The notes below the pieces were generated by a model. That model ran no database searches. It saw nothing but the letters and a program-made list of their open reading frames with translations, and was not told the origin of the DNA. This document shows positions 53,013 through 63,894 of a stretch of DNA of 64,000 nucleotides, piece by piece. Position 1 is the stretch's first letter; each line of letters opens with the position of its first letter. Made by a program: the position numbers and the translations under genes. Location: NCBI GenBank assembly GCA_022539475.1, contig VCMS01000032.1, positions 124,001 through 188,000 of the forward strand, in the 5' to 3' direction. This DNA comes from Gracilaria domingensis (lineage: Eukaryota; Rhodophyta; Florideophyceae; Gracilariales; Gracilariaceae).

Positions 53013-56000
53013 CTACGAACAAGTAGCATAAGCATGAGGAACGCCGATAACTACACACGCTGCACCCACTAGGTACGAAAACTTACATTTTGGTCGCGAT
53101 TTCGCCAAGGCTTCAGCAAGGCTCAATCGTTGCTCTTGATGCATTCCATCCTCATCAACCCCAAGCCACTCACGCAGAATCGACGTAGTGAGTCGATCAA
53201 CCTCTCCATCAGTCACGTCCCACAAATTTCCTACAACCGCCTTAGCGCCGTGGATCAAAAAGTTCACAGCTGTTCCGTTGCTCTCTTGATCTCCGATTCC
53301 CAGGTTGGAAGGTCGCAACGAAGAACATCCCATCAGAAGTGCTACCGGGGCTTTCCTTTTGCGACACAGCCGAAGTGGCGGGAAGTACTGTTCCCCGGAA
53401 CCATGCCCACAGTACAAGAATATCTCTTCTCCGTTGTACTTCGACGCCACTGCTTCCGTCTTTGTACTTCCAGAAAACCCGGACCAAGTCGGGCACTGGT
53501 TCAAAACTTTTTGGAAGTGGTTCTCAGTTCGTTTCAGATCTCCTTCCGGATTGATAAGATAGAAAAGGTTTTCCCTGTCTATCTCCTCTAGTGGTTCCCG
53601 AATGCACTCGTACAAATACGAAAATGACGGCACTCGTGATGCTGTAACGCTCAAGTTTCTCAACACAGGTAGAGATTCCCACGGTATCCGCTCCAATGCC
53701 GTGTCTACCATCAAGATCATGTGACCAGTTAGGACTTCATGAGCTTCGGAATGTGAATCGAATTCATCTCTCAGGCTAAGTTGTTTAAAGGCCTTGACAA
53801 GGGTCTCAGATGACTCTTTCACAACTGGGTGTTTGTTACTTCGTGAGCGTCCTTTTGAACGGCGTGAAGTTGGCGCACCGGCTGCTTTCGGGAGAATGGT
53901 TGGGGTTAGCAGGGAAACCCCTTCGCTTCCGAGCCAGTGCTTTTCTACATCAAGAAGAACATCTCGCATCCGCTCATCCAAGTTTGAATAATCTTCCCAC
54001 CATCGTATCTTCTCCTGCTTTGAAAATGTTTGTCCAGGTTTCGCGGCACCGTTCTTAGCTAAACTGAAAACCTCTTCCATCCTAGAAATGATTCCATGGT
54101 ATGAAACTGGTCCGGTTTCAGCAAGGGTAAGATTTTGACATACTGTTCCAGCCCGACTCATTCTCCATATGAGTATCTTTTGCCTCTGTTCGTCAATTGT
54201 CAAACTTACCAGCACGCTGTTCTTTCTATCCAGCCAATCCATGACATTTTGAAACATGTCTTTGCTGGCTGTGATAGATGTCCAAGAACTCTGGCGGAAA
54301 GCTGATGATCCGTGATTGAACTGCTCTATTGCATCTTTGCTCTGAATCTGCGCAGCACAATCTCGTCTCAAATTAAAAGTTGTACCTATAGATAGCACGG
54401 CCCGATATGCTTCAGACAGATACTCGTCTAGCAGAAACCCTCCGTAGCTCATCAGGCGTCTCTGGATCCATGGGAGCCCCAGATCCCAGATATCTTCTCG
54501 TTCTACCATTCTCAGACTTTTCTTGGCGTTCTCAACAAGTTTGTGCTGGGCTTCCTCTTTCTCTAAATGTGTGTTTTCAGCTTTTTTGCTCCGGCTTCTT
54601 GTCACTCGAGCAGCAGGTCTGTTCTCTCTGGACCAGGGAAGGACATGTTTCAACTTGATTTGAACACTTTAGGTTGCACCAAACTACACAAAATATTGAG
54701 AACATGGTCAGTGCGGATTGAGAATTGATGTCATGATTCGTCAAAGGCTCTATGAACGGAAGAGCTCTTTCGTAGTCGCCAAGAACTGTGTAGGCCATCC
54801 CCGTGAGCATTCGGAGTTCAACGTCTGAGATCATGCTCGAGTCCCTGGCATCGGAAACGAATGCTTTGCATTGTTTGACGGTATCTATCACAGGGAGTCC
54901 TAGCTCTTTGCCGACTTGTTCATGAAAGCGTGATATTCTTGTATCCAAAAGAGACCAACAAAGTTCAGTAATCATCGAGGCCAAAGCACCAGTATCAGTT
55001 CCATCCTCAATGGAGGCAAAAGCTTCTATTGCCATGGAAGTCAGATTCCCTGTTATTTCATTACGTCTTGAAGCCTCGGGGATGCAGATAGTGTTGTGGA
55101 TTATGTTGATCGCCTTAAGGAGAAAACTCCGCGGTGGAAGACATTGATTTGCAACGTGCATACTTCGTTCAATGTAGTACTTAGAATCTCCCATGTTCTC
55201 CATGGATAGTAAGATGATGGCTAGACCGATCAGATGGTGAATGAGCAAGAAGATTCGGCTGAATGATCTCTTTCCGATTTCATTCTTTACAGCAAATCCA
55301 ATATCCACTACAACTCCAGCCATCTCACATGAAACCTCCTCTTTGGGTATCAAGTTCTTTCTCTTCCTACCAGCTTCCAAATGCAATATCACAGATTTCA
55401 AGCACTGCATCGCTCGCCTTGCCTGACAAACTACACCAACTGAACATGTATCCGACCTAATGTATCTCGTTGAATAGGACCATGTAGTCGTTGCCTGTTC
55501 TTCTTTCAAGAGCCTCGAAACCTCCAGGAAGGGACTTTCTGGAGGAGTTTCGAAGAATCGTAGGGAAGGAGCCCCATCTTTTGGTCTGCACAGACTCAAA
55601 AGCTCACCAACCTGCTTCGCAAACACCCCATAACTGTGCAGAGTCAGTTTAACACCGATCCATTCCAAGATATCGATTGATGCGATTTTCAAGTCAAGGC
55701 TGTCCATAATCTCAGGGTTGGAGGAGACCAGTGTCAACATTTTCCGAAGACTTTTGCCGGCGTCAGAGAACTTATTCGCTTTGGAAGCATTCCAACATAA
55801 ACGCAACTCCTTTGCGAACGAAAAGTGTGCAGGTGTGCAGGGGGATTCCCGCCCAAGCACAGAGAAAAACCCGCTGCGTTTATGACCTTTACATTTACTC
55901 CTTCCGGAAGCATTCCTTGTAAGTTCTTTTCTTCGGCATTCACTTTCCTCACATGCGTACAGAAGCCATTGAAAATGCAATTGATCTATTGCGCAAGGTT

Positions 56001-58269
56001 TGTCAATTGCTGAGTATTGTCGAAGATAAGTCCATCTCGCAAGCTGAATACCGCATCGAAGTTGATCCAGCTTATAGACGGACTTGAACTCATTGACGTT
56101 AAAATAAGTCAACCACAAGTACTCATGAAGAATTGCGACAACAATATCACTCTCCACGTCGACGTAATCGAGCTCAGGTAGAGCCGATCCTTTGAGAATG
56201 GAATTCGCAGCATCTTCAACAAAAGTCCGCGCGGCAAGTTTTGCTTGAGGTTCACATACTTTGTTTCGACAAAGTGTAGAATGGAGGGACAGCCAATTTA
56301 GAGAGACGAGTGTCATTTTCGACCACTGTCGCAAACAGGCATAGGTTTCTCTCGCAATTTCAAAAAGACTACTTAATTCCTTCGGGACAACTTCGTGTTC
56401 GGGAAGTTCCGAAGGACTGGTAAGACAAACTTCGGCCATAACAGCCACTCGTTCAAGGGAATCAGTACTTCCATCAATGTTTGTTTCGTTTGAAGACGCC
56501 AGCTCATTTTCGAACTTGCTCAAGATTGGCACGAATACCCAACTCTGCCACCTTCTGGCCGAATCTTCGCAGAACCTTCGATGTTGAGAGACGATATGAA
56601 ACGTTTGCTTAAAAACAGCGCCAAAACTTTGAGGATCGTAGGAGCTCCAGTAGTGACGAAGTAAGTTTCGAGAAGCTTGAATCGCGCCCCCAACCATCTT
56701 TTGTAAACGAACTTCCAGCTCTTCGTGAAGGTCGTGAGTTTCTTTCGAGCTTATTTCTCGAGATACAGAGTACAGCCCCCTCAATGTCGTACTCAAGAAT
56801 ATTCGCAAAACTTTTTCCGCACCAGTGTGGAGACCATCCTGTTCTTTTGGAACAGCCACTATCATTTGGCGAAGAGGTTCCAGAATCCTTAACAGACGCA
56901 AGCTTTCAAGTCCTACATGTTCTGGTTTGGAGCCTTCAGTGGCTAATCCATGGGATTGACGCTTGTTAACAGTCTCATGTGTCAGGTCCTGGAATTCAGT
57001 CGAACTGAGCACTTTGTCAACTTTGTCCCAGATGGGTGTTGACAAATGTTGGATCTTTCCTTCATAAGTTAGAGCCTTTTCTTCGCATAGAGCACCTGTT
57101 TTATATAAGGACTCCTGTAGAGAGAAGCAGAGTGATAAGAATGAATGATGGCGGGTTTGGCATTCGATTGACTTTCTTCTCTGTAGCAGCTTGGGTATTC
57201 GCGGAAAAAGCTTCTTCCTCGACCATAAAAGAAAGACATTATCTATCCAAGCTGAGACGTCTTCGTAAAACCATTTCGGATCTTCAGCATCAAATACTGA
57301 TATGAATTGCAGTGCATCCTCATATGCTTTAAAAACAAGTTGGGAAGCAACTTTTCGTTCTCTCAAAGAGAGCGCTTTGTTGCGCAGAAGAAAGTTTGCA
57401 CTCTGGAGAAGTTCCTTGGCATACTTATTTAGCTTGACCTCCCCGATCTTGATCGCGAATGACCGCACTTCAAAAACATCGAAGGGGTTGCTTTTCGTCG
57501 TTTGACATTGGACGAGTAGAAAATGATTAATACGAGACGCATAGGCACAAGCTGTGCTCCTCAACGACGCATCAAAACAATACATATATTCAATCCAAGG
57601 CATAATGATTCCGTTAGCCAATGACAGGAGTTGGGAAAGATCAAACCGCTCTTCGTTGGCAGTAAACAGAGTGGTCAATGCTCCGGCGATAGTGGATGCC
57701 ACAAGTGGTGAGTCTGAGTCGGGGCGCATATCTTCGAGGGACAAAGTGTCGTTTGCGGCCGACAGAAACACTGAGATGAGCTTTTCTGGTTCAGTCTCCA
57801 CATTTACTTCTGGATCGACGTTCTCCTTCTCACACCGTGCAGAAGCATTTCGCGTACGATTGGGTTTGGTTCTAGGTCGACATTTGCTCTTCTTTCTCGC
57901 TTCAAATATTGTTCGCAATGACTCATGCAGAAAGTCTACTCGTACCTTCTCTTTGGGATTAGTAGCTCTGAGCCGCAATCCGTAGTTAACCGAATATCTT
58001 TCAACCGAGGCTACTGTATCCATCAGAGACTTTGACTTCACGCTCATATACGGTACGAGAGAACGTAGAAAGCGCAGTGCTCCCAGAAACGTTTCGTGGT
58101 GGTTCGGCACATCTGTGCTGGTGATGTGGTCAAGAATAGTTGTCGCTAGTTGCAGCTTCTCGGCGCGTGATACTCGGTTCTCTGTAGAAAGTTGCTTCTG
58201 GAGCCGAAGTGTTACATTTTCACCGGACTTGAAATCGTCAATTATTCTACTGGATGAGGCAGTCAACAT
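53013..58269 (-). CDS. ESP1/ESPL1: Separase (one frame change)
   Basis: Separase cleaves the cohesin kleisin Scc1/Rec8 to start anaphase. The minus-strand gene begins at ATG 58269. About 1200 residues of helical, TPR-like repeats (for example YTVLGDYERALPF near the end) precede a C-terminal caspase-like C50 domain. Its catalytic His is in FLYCGHGSGEQY and its catalytic Cys in VALLMGCSS; the family then continues with NLGIGDQESNG and GAKAVVGNLWDVTDGE. The frame changes between the two parts at about 54653-54668, where one base too many (for example in TTCAAATC) separates CVVWCNLKCSNQ from LKHVLPWSREN. No splice pair fits. Near residue 148, EKENVDP contains a KEN box. The total is about 1750 residues, in the normal size range. 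It diverges from SF3A1 with a 652-base gap. Confidence 0.9.
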
Positions 58270-58921
58270 TTGATGCTGGATGTGTCAAGTTCCGCAGAGT
58301 CGACGAGCAGATAGCTAGGACTATTCAACGAGTTCCAAGAGAGGCGAAAGAGATGGGTAATAAAAAGCTCGCGGGGCAGCAGACATGGCGTTACGACAGT
58401 TAAACGAGCACTTCGATCGGATGGTATCCTACCATAGGAATGCCAGCTCCCTACCTAATTCGAATTCAAATGTTTCCCGCGAAAGTTTCGAGCAATGGCT
58501 CGCCATTCAAAAAAAAGTAGAACAGCTCGTCTTATCATAATTTAGTTTATGATTAAACGAAAATCAATTATTCGGTGTATTTCTTCCAACAATCCTTGTC
58601 GTATGTACGAAGGGTAGAAATTCTGATGATAGAACGGTGGCGCTCTTCCGCGCACATGGGGTGTAGTCGATAATTGCCATTGTGGCTCAATCGAGTCTTC
58701 TCTTAGCAATGATAACAACTTCAATTACCACTTTTACATATAATAGCTGCAGCCGAACTCCGCATAAAACTGTCATATCAATCGCATCCACAATCGGAGC
58801 TTGTTTCACCGTTGATCATCAGGCTCATGAACATTTGGCTAGTACCTCTGTGAGGTTAAAGCATAACCTGTCAACAGTTGTCCTTTCTTTCACTTCCAAT
58901 AAGAAGTTCATTCTGTACGTA
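58270..58921. other. Intergenic, divergent promoters of separase and SF3A1
   Basis: 652 bases. The frame leading into SF3A1 is open upstream and contains an ATG at about 58712, but that extension has no family similarity. Nothing else is seen. Confidence 0.5.
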
Positions 58922-60820
58922 ATGGTGCTACAAGAAGAAGAAAAGTACCTAGAAGGGGTGGGTGTCATTATTCCACCCCCGGACGTTCGCAGCATACTCG
59001 AAACGACTGCCGAATTCGTTGCAAAGAGAACTGCCTTTGAGAAAATGGTGCTGCAGAAAAACGGGGAAGAAGCGAGGTTTTCATTCTTGCACGCATCCAA
59101 TCCATACCATGCTTACTATCGAAAACGAATAGATCACTATCGCAGCTTGAAAAAACCCCATTCAGAAGCAAAGCGAAAGGAATCGCTGGATGAACAGAAG
59201 TCCAAGTCCCCTGAACCATCGAGTGAGAATTTGAAACCCCACAAGGAAGCTGTTGAAGGCGACTCACCAAAAGCAACTACAGCCGGAACAGCCGTAGTAT
59301 CTTTTCTGAAAGCGGAGCGAGCGAAGCAACGAGCATTAAGACCTGAACCACGAGAGCCACCTCCCGACGATCTGTTCACCTTGGTATCTGTTAACCCAGC
59401 GCCGAACGCGCTGTCTCTCGATGTCATGAAACTCACAGCGCAATATGTCGCAAGCACTGACAGTCAGTTTATATCCGCACTCGCTCGCAAAGAAAGTCGC
59501 AACTCTCTTTTTGATTTTCTTAAACCAATGCATCCACATAACCTTGTCTTTCAAAGACTTACCGACGCGTATAGGGCAATACTAAGTTCGAATGAGCAGA
59601 AGAAAGAAATGTTGGAATTACTAAGAAAGCAATCTGAGTCGAGGGATGTCATAATGGAGGAAGTTTGGTATATGCATAACTGGGAATGCCAAAAGGCAGA
59701 GCGAGAGTACGAGGCAGCACTTGATAAGGGCGAGAAGATGAAAGTTGCTCAGATTGACTGGTATGATTTTGTCGTACTGGAAACCATAGAATTCGGCCCG
59801 AAAGACGTTAACCTGCCTGCACCAGTTGCAGATACTCGTCAGCTGCCGAAGATACTAGCTGCTGCAAGAGAGGCCGAGAAGGAACGATTGAAGAACCAAC
59901 GAGATGTAGATATGGATATTGACAATGTGGCAGTGACACCGAAGAACGTGCGCGTTGAAACAGCGAACGTGCTCAGCGATATTCCTGCAGACCGAATCCG
60001 GCGGAATGAGCCGACGAATAGGCGAGAAAACCAAGACCGCACAAACGAAGCCACTGTAGTGTTACCGTCTGGTACGCGTGTGCCATTATCGAAGGTGCAG
60101 GAGTCTATGCGAGTAGAGTTGATCAATCCGTCTTACAAGAATGAAAAGGCTCGCGCAGCAGAAAAGAATCGTCTCAGAAATCTGGCAGACGGTGACGAGG
60201 TAGCTAGAAACCTGGCTCGTCTGGGGCAAGCACAAGGCAAGGGGGCAGTGTACAATCGTGGCGATTTGCAAGAAGCTCTGGCGGTTATGCCCAAAGCGCC
60301 TCTATCAGAGGCGGATGCCCGAGTGAAGAAAGCGGAACCATCTGGGCCTAATCTACCCGCAGCAGCCATGAATGACGAAGCGAGACCATCAAAACGGGCT
60401 AGAGTGGAAGCAGCCGTGGATGCCTTGTCAAGAGCGAAGAAAGCAATGGTGGACGATGAGACTGAAGCAAAAGACACGGAACAGGATCAGGTCGCGGGTT
60501 CAAGTCTGATAAGTGCTGAGGAGTGGCTGGCGAAGCAAGGGAATAACGCGCAAGTACGTGTGAAACTACCGGTGCACAACAGCAAAGACTGGAGACTCCA
60601 GGGACAAGAGATTGAAATGTCCGCCCCACTCAAAAAGACTGTCGCGAAGCTCAAGAGTGTGTTGGCGAAGATGACAAATCTGCCAGCCAACAAGCAAAAG
60701 CTCTCAATGACTGGAGTGGGATTTTTGAAGGACGGGATGACATTGGCATCTTACAATGTGCGAGATGGGGCTGTGATTAGCGTGGAAGTGAAGGAGCGCG
60801 GTGGGCGAAAGAAGCATTGA
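58922..60820 (+). CDS. SF3A1: Splicing factor 3A subunit 1 (SF3A1/Prp21)
   Basis: SF3A1 is part of the SF3a complex of U2 snRNP and helps fix the branch point. From ATG 58922, 632 residues carry the family layout. SURP1 is at about 16-60 (IIPPPDVRSILETTAEFV, HASNPYHAYY). An acidic/basic linker follows, then SURP2 at about 160-210 (LDVMKLTAQYVA, FLKPMHPHNLVF), then a conserved WYDFVVLETIEF region at about 280-290. A long charged middle leads to a C-terminal ubiquitin-like domain (about 548-632) ending RGGRKKH, as in human SF3A1. I chose this start because the family begins just before SURP1; an upstream in-frame ATG would add 70 unrelated residues. It is a single intact exon, consistent with active splicing in an intron-poor genome. 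Confidence 0.95.
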   Translation: MVLQEEEKYLEGVGVIIPPPDVRSILETTAEFVAKRTAFEKMVLQKNGEEARFSFLHASNPYHAYYRKRIDHYRSLKKPHSEAKRKESLDEQKSKSPEPSSENLKPHKEAVEGDSPKATTAGTAVVSFLKAERAKQRALRPEPREPPPDDLFTLVSVNPAPNALSLDVMKLTAQYVASTDSQFISALARKESRNSLFDFLKPMHPHNLVFQRLTDAYRAILSSNEQKKEMLELLRKQSESRDVIMEEVWYMHNWECQKAEREYEAALDKGEKMKVAQIDWYDFVVLETIEFGPKDVNLPAPVADTRQLPKILAAAREAEKERLKNQRDVDMDIDNVAVTPKNVRVETANVLSDIPADRIRRNEPTNRRENQDRTNEATVVLPSGTRVPLSKVQESMRVELINPSYKNEKARAAEKNRLRNLADGDEVARNLARLGQAQGKGAVYNRGDLQEALAVMPKAPLSEADARVKKAEPSGPNLPAAAMNDEARPSKRARVEAAVDALSRAKKAMVDDETEAKDTEQDQVAGSSLISAEEWLAKQGNNAQVRVKLPVHNSKDWRLQGQEIEMSAPLKKTVAKLKSVLAKMTNLPANKQKLSMTGVGFLKDGMTLASYNVRDGAVISVEVKERGGRKKH

Positions 60821-61791
60821 GGCCCAGGAGACTGCAGTCCAAGAATGGGCAAGAAGAACGACTTCTTAGAAAGCGTAACTTTCTACGTCGTGTAGACTCC
60901 ATGAATAATGCCACTCTTGCTTCACTACGGAGTCATGCTCAACGAACAAACTATGGAGTTGTACGGATGTCATGGGGTACATATTATTGTGACAGTCATC
61001 AACCTAGAAGGCAATACAATGAACTATCTAAGGCGGTTCTGGTATACTGTGGATCTGTTCGAGGCTCAACCTTTGGGCATTGTGATGAAGACTTTAATCC
61101 TGATGATCATCATGACAGAAACCAAAGCATAATCATGTGTAAGGATGGTCGGTTCGAATCTTTTTGAAGTCCCGGAAACTTTTGAGTCGTTTTGCATGAT
61201 GCGAACGTTGCAAAGATGAGTTAAAAGGGTACTGTGTCCGACACAGATCGAGGCGACTCGAGCCACGACACAGTGTGTCGTGGCTCGAGTCGCCTCGATC
61301 TGCGCCGTGAAAACGTTTGAAAAGCAATGTTCTGCCTGGAACGTTCGCATTATCATGAACTTTGCGGTCTCAAGTTTGTGTTTTTCACCATCACTGTCTC
61401 TGAACGACAGTGCCTCTGTCGCGGTGCATGTGCTCGTATTTCCCTTTCATTGGCGCTTGCTTGTGTTTCAATCTGGTTTTGCCTATATTCGGCTCCGTCC
61501 TTGAGCGAACTGCCAGGAGGCCTGTATGGTGTTTTATGATGGATGTGTTCTGTCAACGTGGTACCGACAGTACTGGTTGTGGGGATTGCAAAGAATCTTT
61601 GATACACAACGTACGTATCAGATTTTGCTTCTCGGTGGTTGTGGTACATGCGTATCTAACGTTATCGACCAGAGCTATTAACGTGTACATCCTGCCTTTC
61701 TCGAAACTTTACGGCGATAAGAAAACGTCGCCGACATCGGATGCGCTCTTGACAACACAGGAGCACCACTTTGCAGAAGCTAACCAGAACG
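60821..61791. other. Intergenic with a long palindrome
   Basis: About 970 bases between two plus-strand genes. It holds the 59-base perfect palindrome at 61244-61302 and a nested 7-bp one (CTGTGTC C GACACAG, 61232-61246). No gene or RNA was recognised. Confidence 0.55.
61244..61302. repeat. Perfect inverted repeat, 29-bp arms, one-base spacer
   Basis: The left arm is 61244-61272 and the right arm 61274-61302, around a single G at 61273. The centre reads CACGACACA G TGTGTCGTG. All 29 pairs match and the flanks do not pair. Confidence 0.97.
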
Positions 61792-63894
61792 ATGCAGCAT
61801 CAGCAACGAAGAAAGAACAACGCGAGGGTTCCACATCTGGGACACTCGTCAAAGTCATCCGCGGCACCCTCCGCAAGTATGCGTACAAGACCTCCACGCC
61901 AAACTGCTGGCGGTAAACGATCTTCAAACCACGTGCTTGGTCCATCCGAGCTCCCAACGCCAAAGACGCGAAGGCTTCAAAAAGATTCCCGTTCCCCGTT
62001 TTCTTCAAACAGCTATGGCGTATCTGACAAGAGTGGCAAAGCTGTACAAGATGCCATTGATACAGTTGTTAAGCGCAAAATTATCTTGGATAATCTAAAG
62101 ACAGTTGATGTCGACGGCTTTCACGATTCCAGCGTTTCTCACGTGCAGTACAGGGAAGATCGACAATATTCCCCTCCCAAAGTTTTCACCATGAAGTGGT
62201 ATGAGAGTCTGCAGGGCGAATCGATTGACAAGAAACGTTTTATGATACCTCAGAACGTTTTGATGCCGGATTATTTTGCGATTGAAGACCACTTCCACAA
62301 CTCGTTGTTCTCATCAGGAGCGGAGATGGAAGAAGCCAGTTTGCTTTACCAGGTTCTGGCTTTCGTTCAGAATATTTCGAATGAGTTGCTATGTGTCATG
62401 AAATCCCCAGAAGAAACGGTTGCGAAAGCTCGGGAAAAGAGCATGTTGCACATCTGGAAGAAAGTTCGAGGCATAAGCGAAATGTTAGAGACTAGGTATG
62501 ATCTTCTCCAGTTTCGAAAGCGAGGTCACAGCGTTCAAGCTAAGTTACTCGAGAGTTATTGTGTACCACAAATTGGGGGTAGTATTCTGGCTAAGACTGT
62601 CTTTCGGAAACTCCGAAATGTATGCAACGGTGAGAACGCAGTTATCTCAGCAGAATACGCACGGACGGAAGCAACACGAATCGCAATTCCAAAGCCTCAC
62701 GGGGTACCTGGCGATAGAGGTGATGACGATCGAAACGCCCTGAGCTCTTCTAAGCAACAGACGCAACTCGGAGAAGATGGATCGGGTTACGGCACCGAGG
62801 TCCTTCATATTCAGAAAAAGGCAGGAAGAAATCGCAGAACTTCAAAATCAAACATCGCGAATGGTATTGATAACGCTCTTATCGAAATAAGTGACAAAGA
62901 TTGCAGTCCCGGACATGCCGAGGTTTGCAAGAGGTCTAGGTACAAGGAAATTCAGATTCAACCAAACCTATCGAACGTGCACGATGAGCTAACCAAAGTC
63001 CCAGTAGAAACGACACCACTTCGGCCGCTTGCAATGGCCCCAGGGTCACGAGTCATGGTCGAGCGAATACAGAATGACGGAAGAGAGGGTGAAGTTGTCG
63101 TTCCACGTCAATCAGAATGGCCGAGAGTGAAAGTCACTCTCCGTGACGGGAAAGAGCAAACTGGGTCAGACTTAACAAAGTCTCTCCCGTGCTTGCCACC
63201 AACGACACGACAAACAAACCCACTGAAGAAGCTCTCTGTGGAGCCCGGACATGACCAAGTGAGAACTAAAAAGAATCCTGCACTGCCGCTCTGGAAGGAA
63301 CCGAATGTGCTGTTGAATGCGCCAAATGGCGTCGAAATCCAACGCGTGAACACGCTTTTGACACGCGGTAATACTATTGCATTTACCTACGTGCTCGGAG
63401 AGGAACAACTACGATTCAAAAGATATTTGGTTGTATGTCCATCCTGGGGGGGATTCAGTTGGGCATTACTCATCTTTCCGAATGGGGACAGGAAGCCAAA
63501 AGTTCTGGCGGTGTTTCTGAAGTGCTTCGGGCGAGAAGGCGGAGAACAAAATGTGCAATGGAAGGCTAACGCGAAGTTCGGTATATGTGTTGCAAAAAGA
63601 ACATCTCCAATCTATGCTTCCGCTCTGGATGGGGGGCAAGATGAAACGGTGGCGAACAATGCCTGCAATGAAGTGTTGAAAATGCTACCTTCGGAGGATG
63701 GCAGAATACCTCGGAGGTTGGATGTGCCCTACTTTGGTAGAGCACAACACGTGTTTCAGGGAACGTGCAATAATCGCGGCTTTCCTCAGCTTGTTCCAAG
63801 TAGCGAATTGAGGTCGCCGATGTTTAGCAACGATGAGAAGAAGATCGTGTTACTCGCTTACATTTCTGAAGTGCAGGATGTGGGCCAAAAGTAG
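61792..63894 (+). CDS. Orphan basic protein with a C-terminal MATH/TRAF-like domain
   Basis: The first ATG (61792) gives 700 residues. Residues 1-90 are Arg/Lys/Ser-rich and probably disordered, possibly with nuclear import signals (PKTRRLQKDSR). Residues 95-270 look globular and helical (KWYESLQGESIDKKRF, then a long helix around KSMLHIWKKVRGISEML). Residues 270-510 are low-complexity and charged. From about 520 the pattern matches the MATH fold: a YLVVCPSWGGFSWALLIFPN strand pair, VLAVFLKCFG, WKANAKFGICV, RGFPQLVPSSEL and IVLLAYISEV. These correspond to the WxLxxYPxG, LxLxL, WxxxAxFxLxL and WGFxxFxxxxxL elements of MATH domains. MATH domains bind peptide motifs, often for E3 ligases or TRAF signalling. 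No BTB, RING or protease domain is present here. The function is unknown. Confidence 0.7.
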   Translation: MQHQQRRKNNARVPHLGHSSKSSAAPSASMRTRPPRQTAGGKRSSNHVLGPSELPTPKTRRLQKDSRSPFSSNSYGVSDKSGKAVQDAIDTVVKRKIILDNLKTVDVDGFHDSSVSHVQYREDRQYSPPKVFTMKWYESLQGESIDKKRFMIPQNVLMPDYFAIEDHFHNSLFSSGAEMEEASLLYQVLAFVQNISNELLCVMKSPEETVAKAREKSMLHIWKKVRGISEMLETRYDLLQFRKRGHSVQAKLLESYCVPQIGGSILAKTVFRKLRNVCNGENAVISAEYARTEATRIAIPKPHGVPGDRGDDDRNALSSSKQQTQLGEDGSGYGTEVLHIQKKAGRNRRTSKSNIANGIDNALIEISDKDCSPGHAEVCKRSRYKEIQIQPNLSNVHDELTKVPVETTPLRPLAMAPGSRVMVERIQNDGREGEVVVPRQSEWPRVKVTLRDGKEQTGSDLTKSLPCLPPTTRQTNPLKKLSVEPGHDQVRTKKNPALPLWKEPNVLLNAPNGVEIQRVNTLLTRGNTIAFTYVLGEEQLRFKRYLVVCPSWGGFSWALLIFPNGDRKPKVLAVFLKCFGREGGEQNVQWKANAKFGICVAKRTSPIYASALDGGQDETVANNACNEVLKMLPSEDGRIPRRLDVPYFGRAQHVFQGTCNNRGFPQLVPSSELRSPMFSNDEKKIVLLAYISEVQDVGQK

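Noticed and set aside
54653-54750. An intron to explain the separase frame change
   Set aside because: A branch-point-like CTGAC and a TAG are present, but every splice choice tried meets a stop or the wrong phase, and there is no donor upstream in the needed phase.
58682-58921. N-terminal extension of SF3A1 from an upstream in-frame ATG
   Set aside because: The extra residues show no family similarity and SF3A1 proteins begin close to SURP1.
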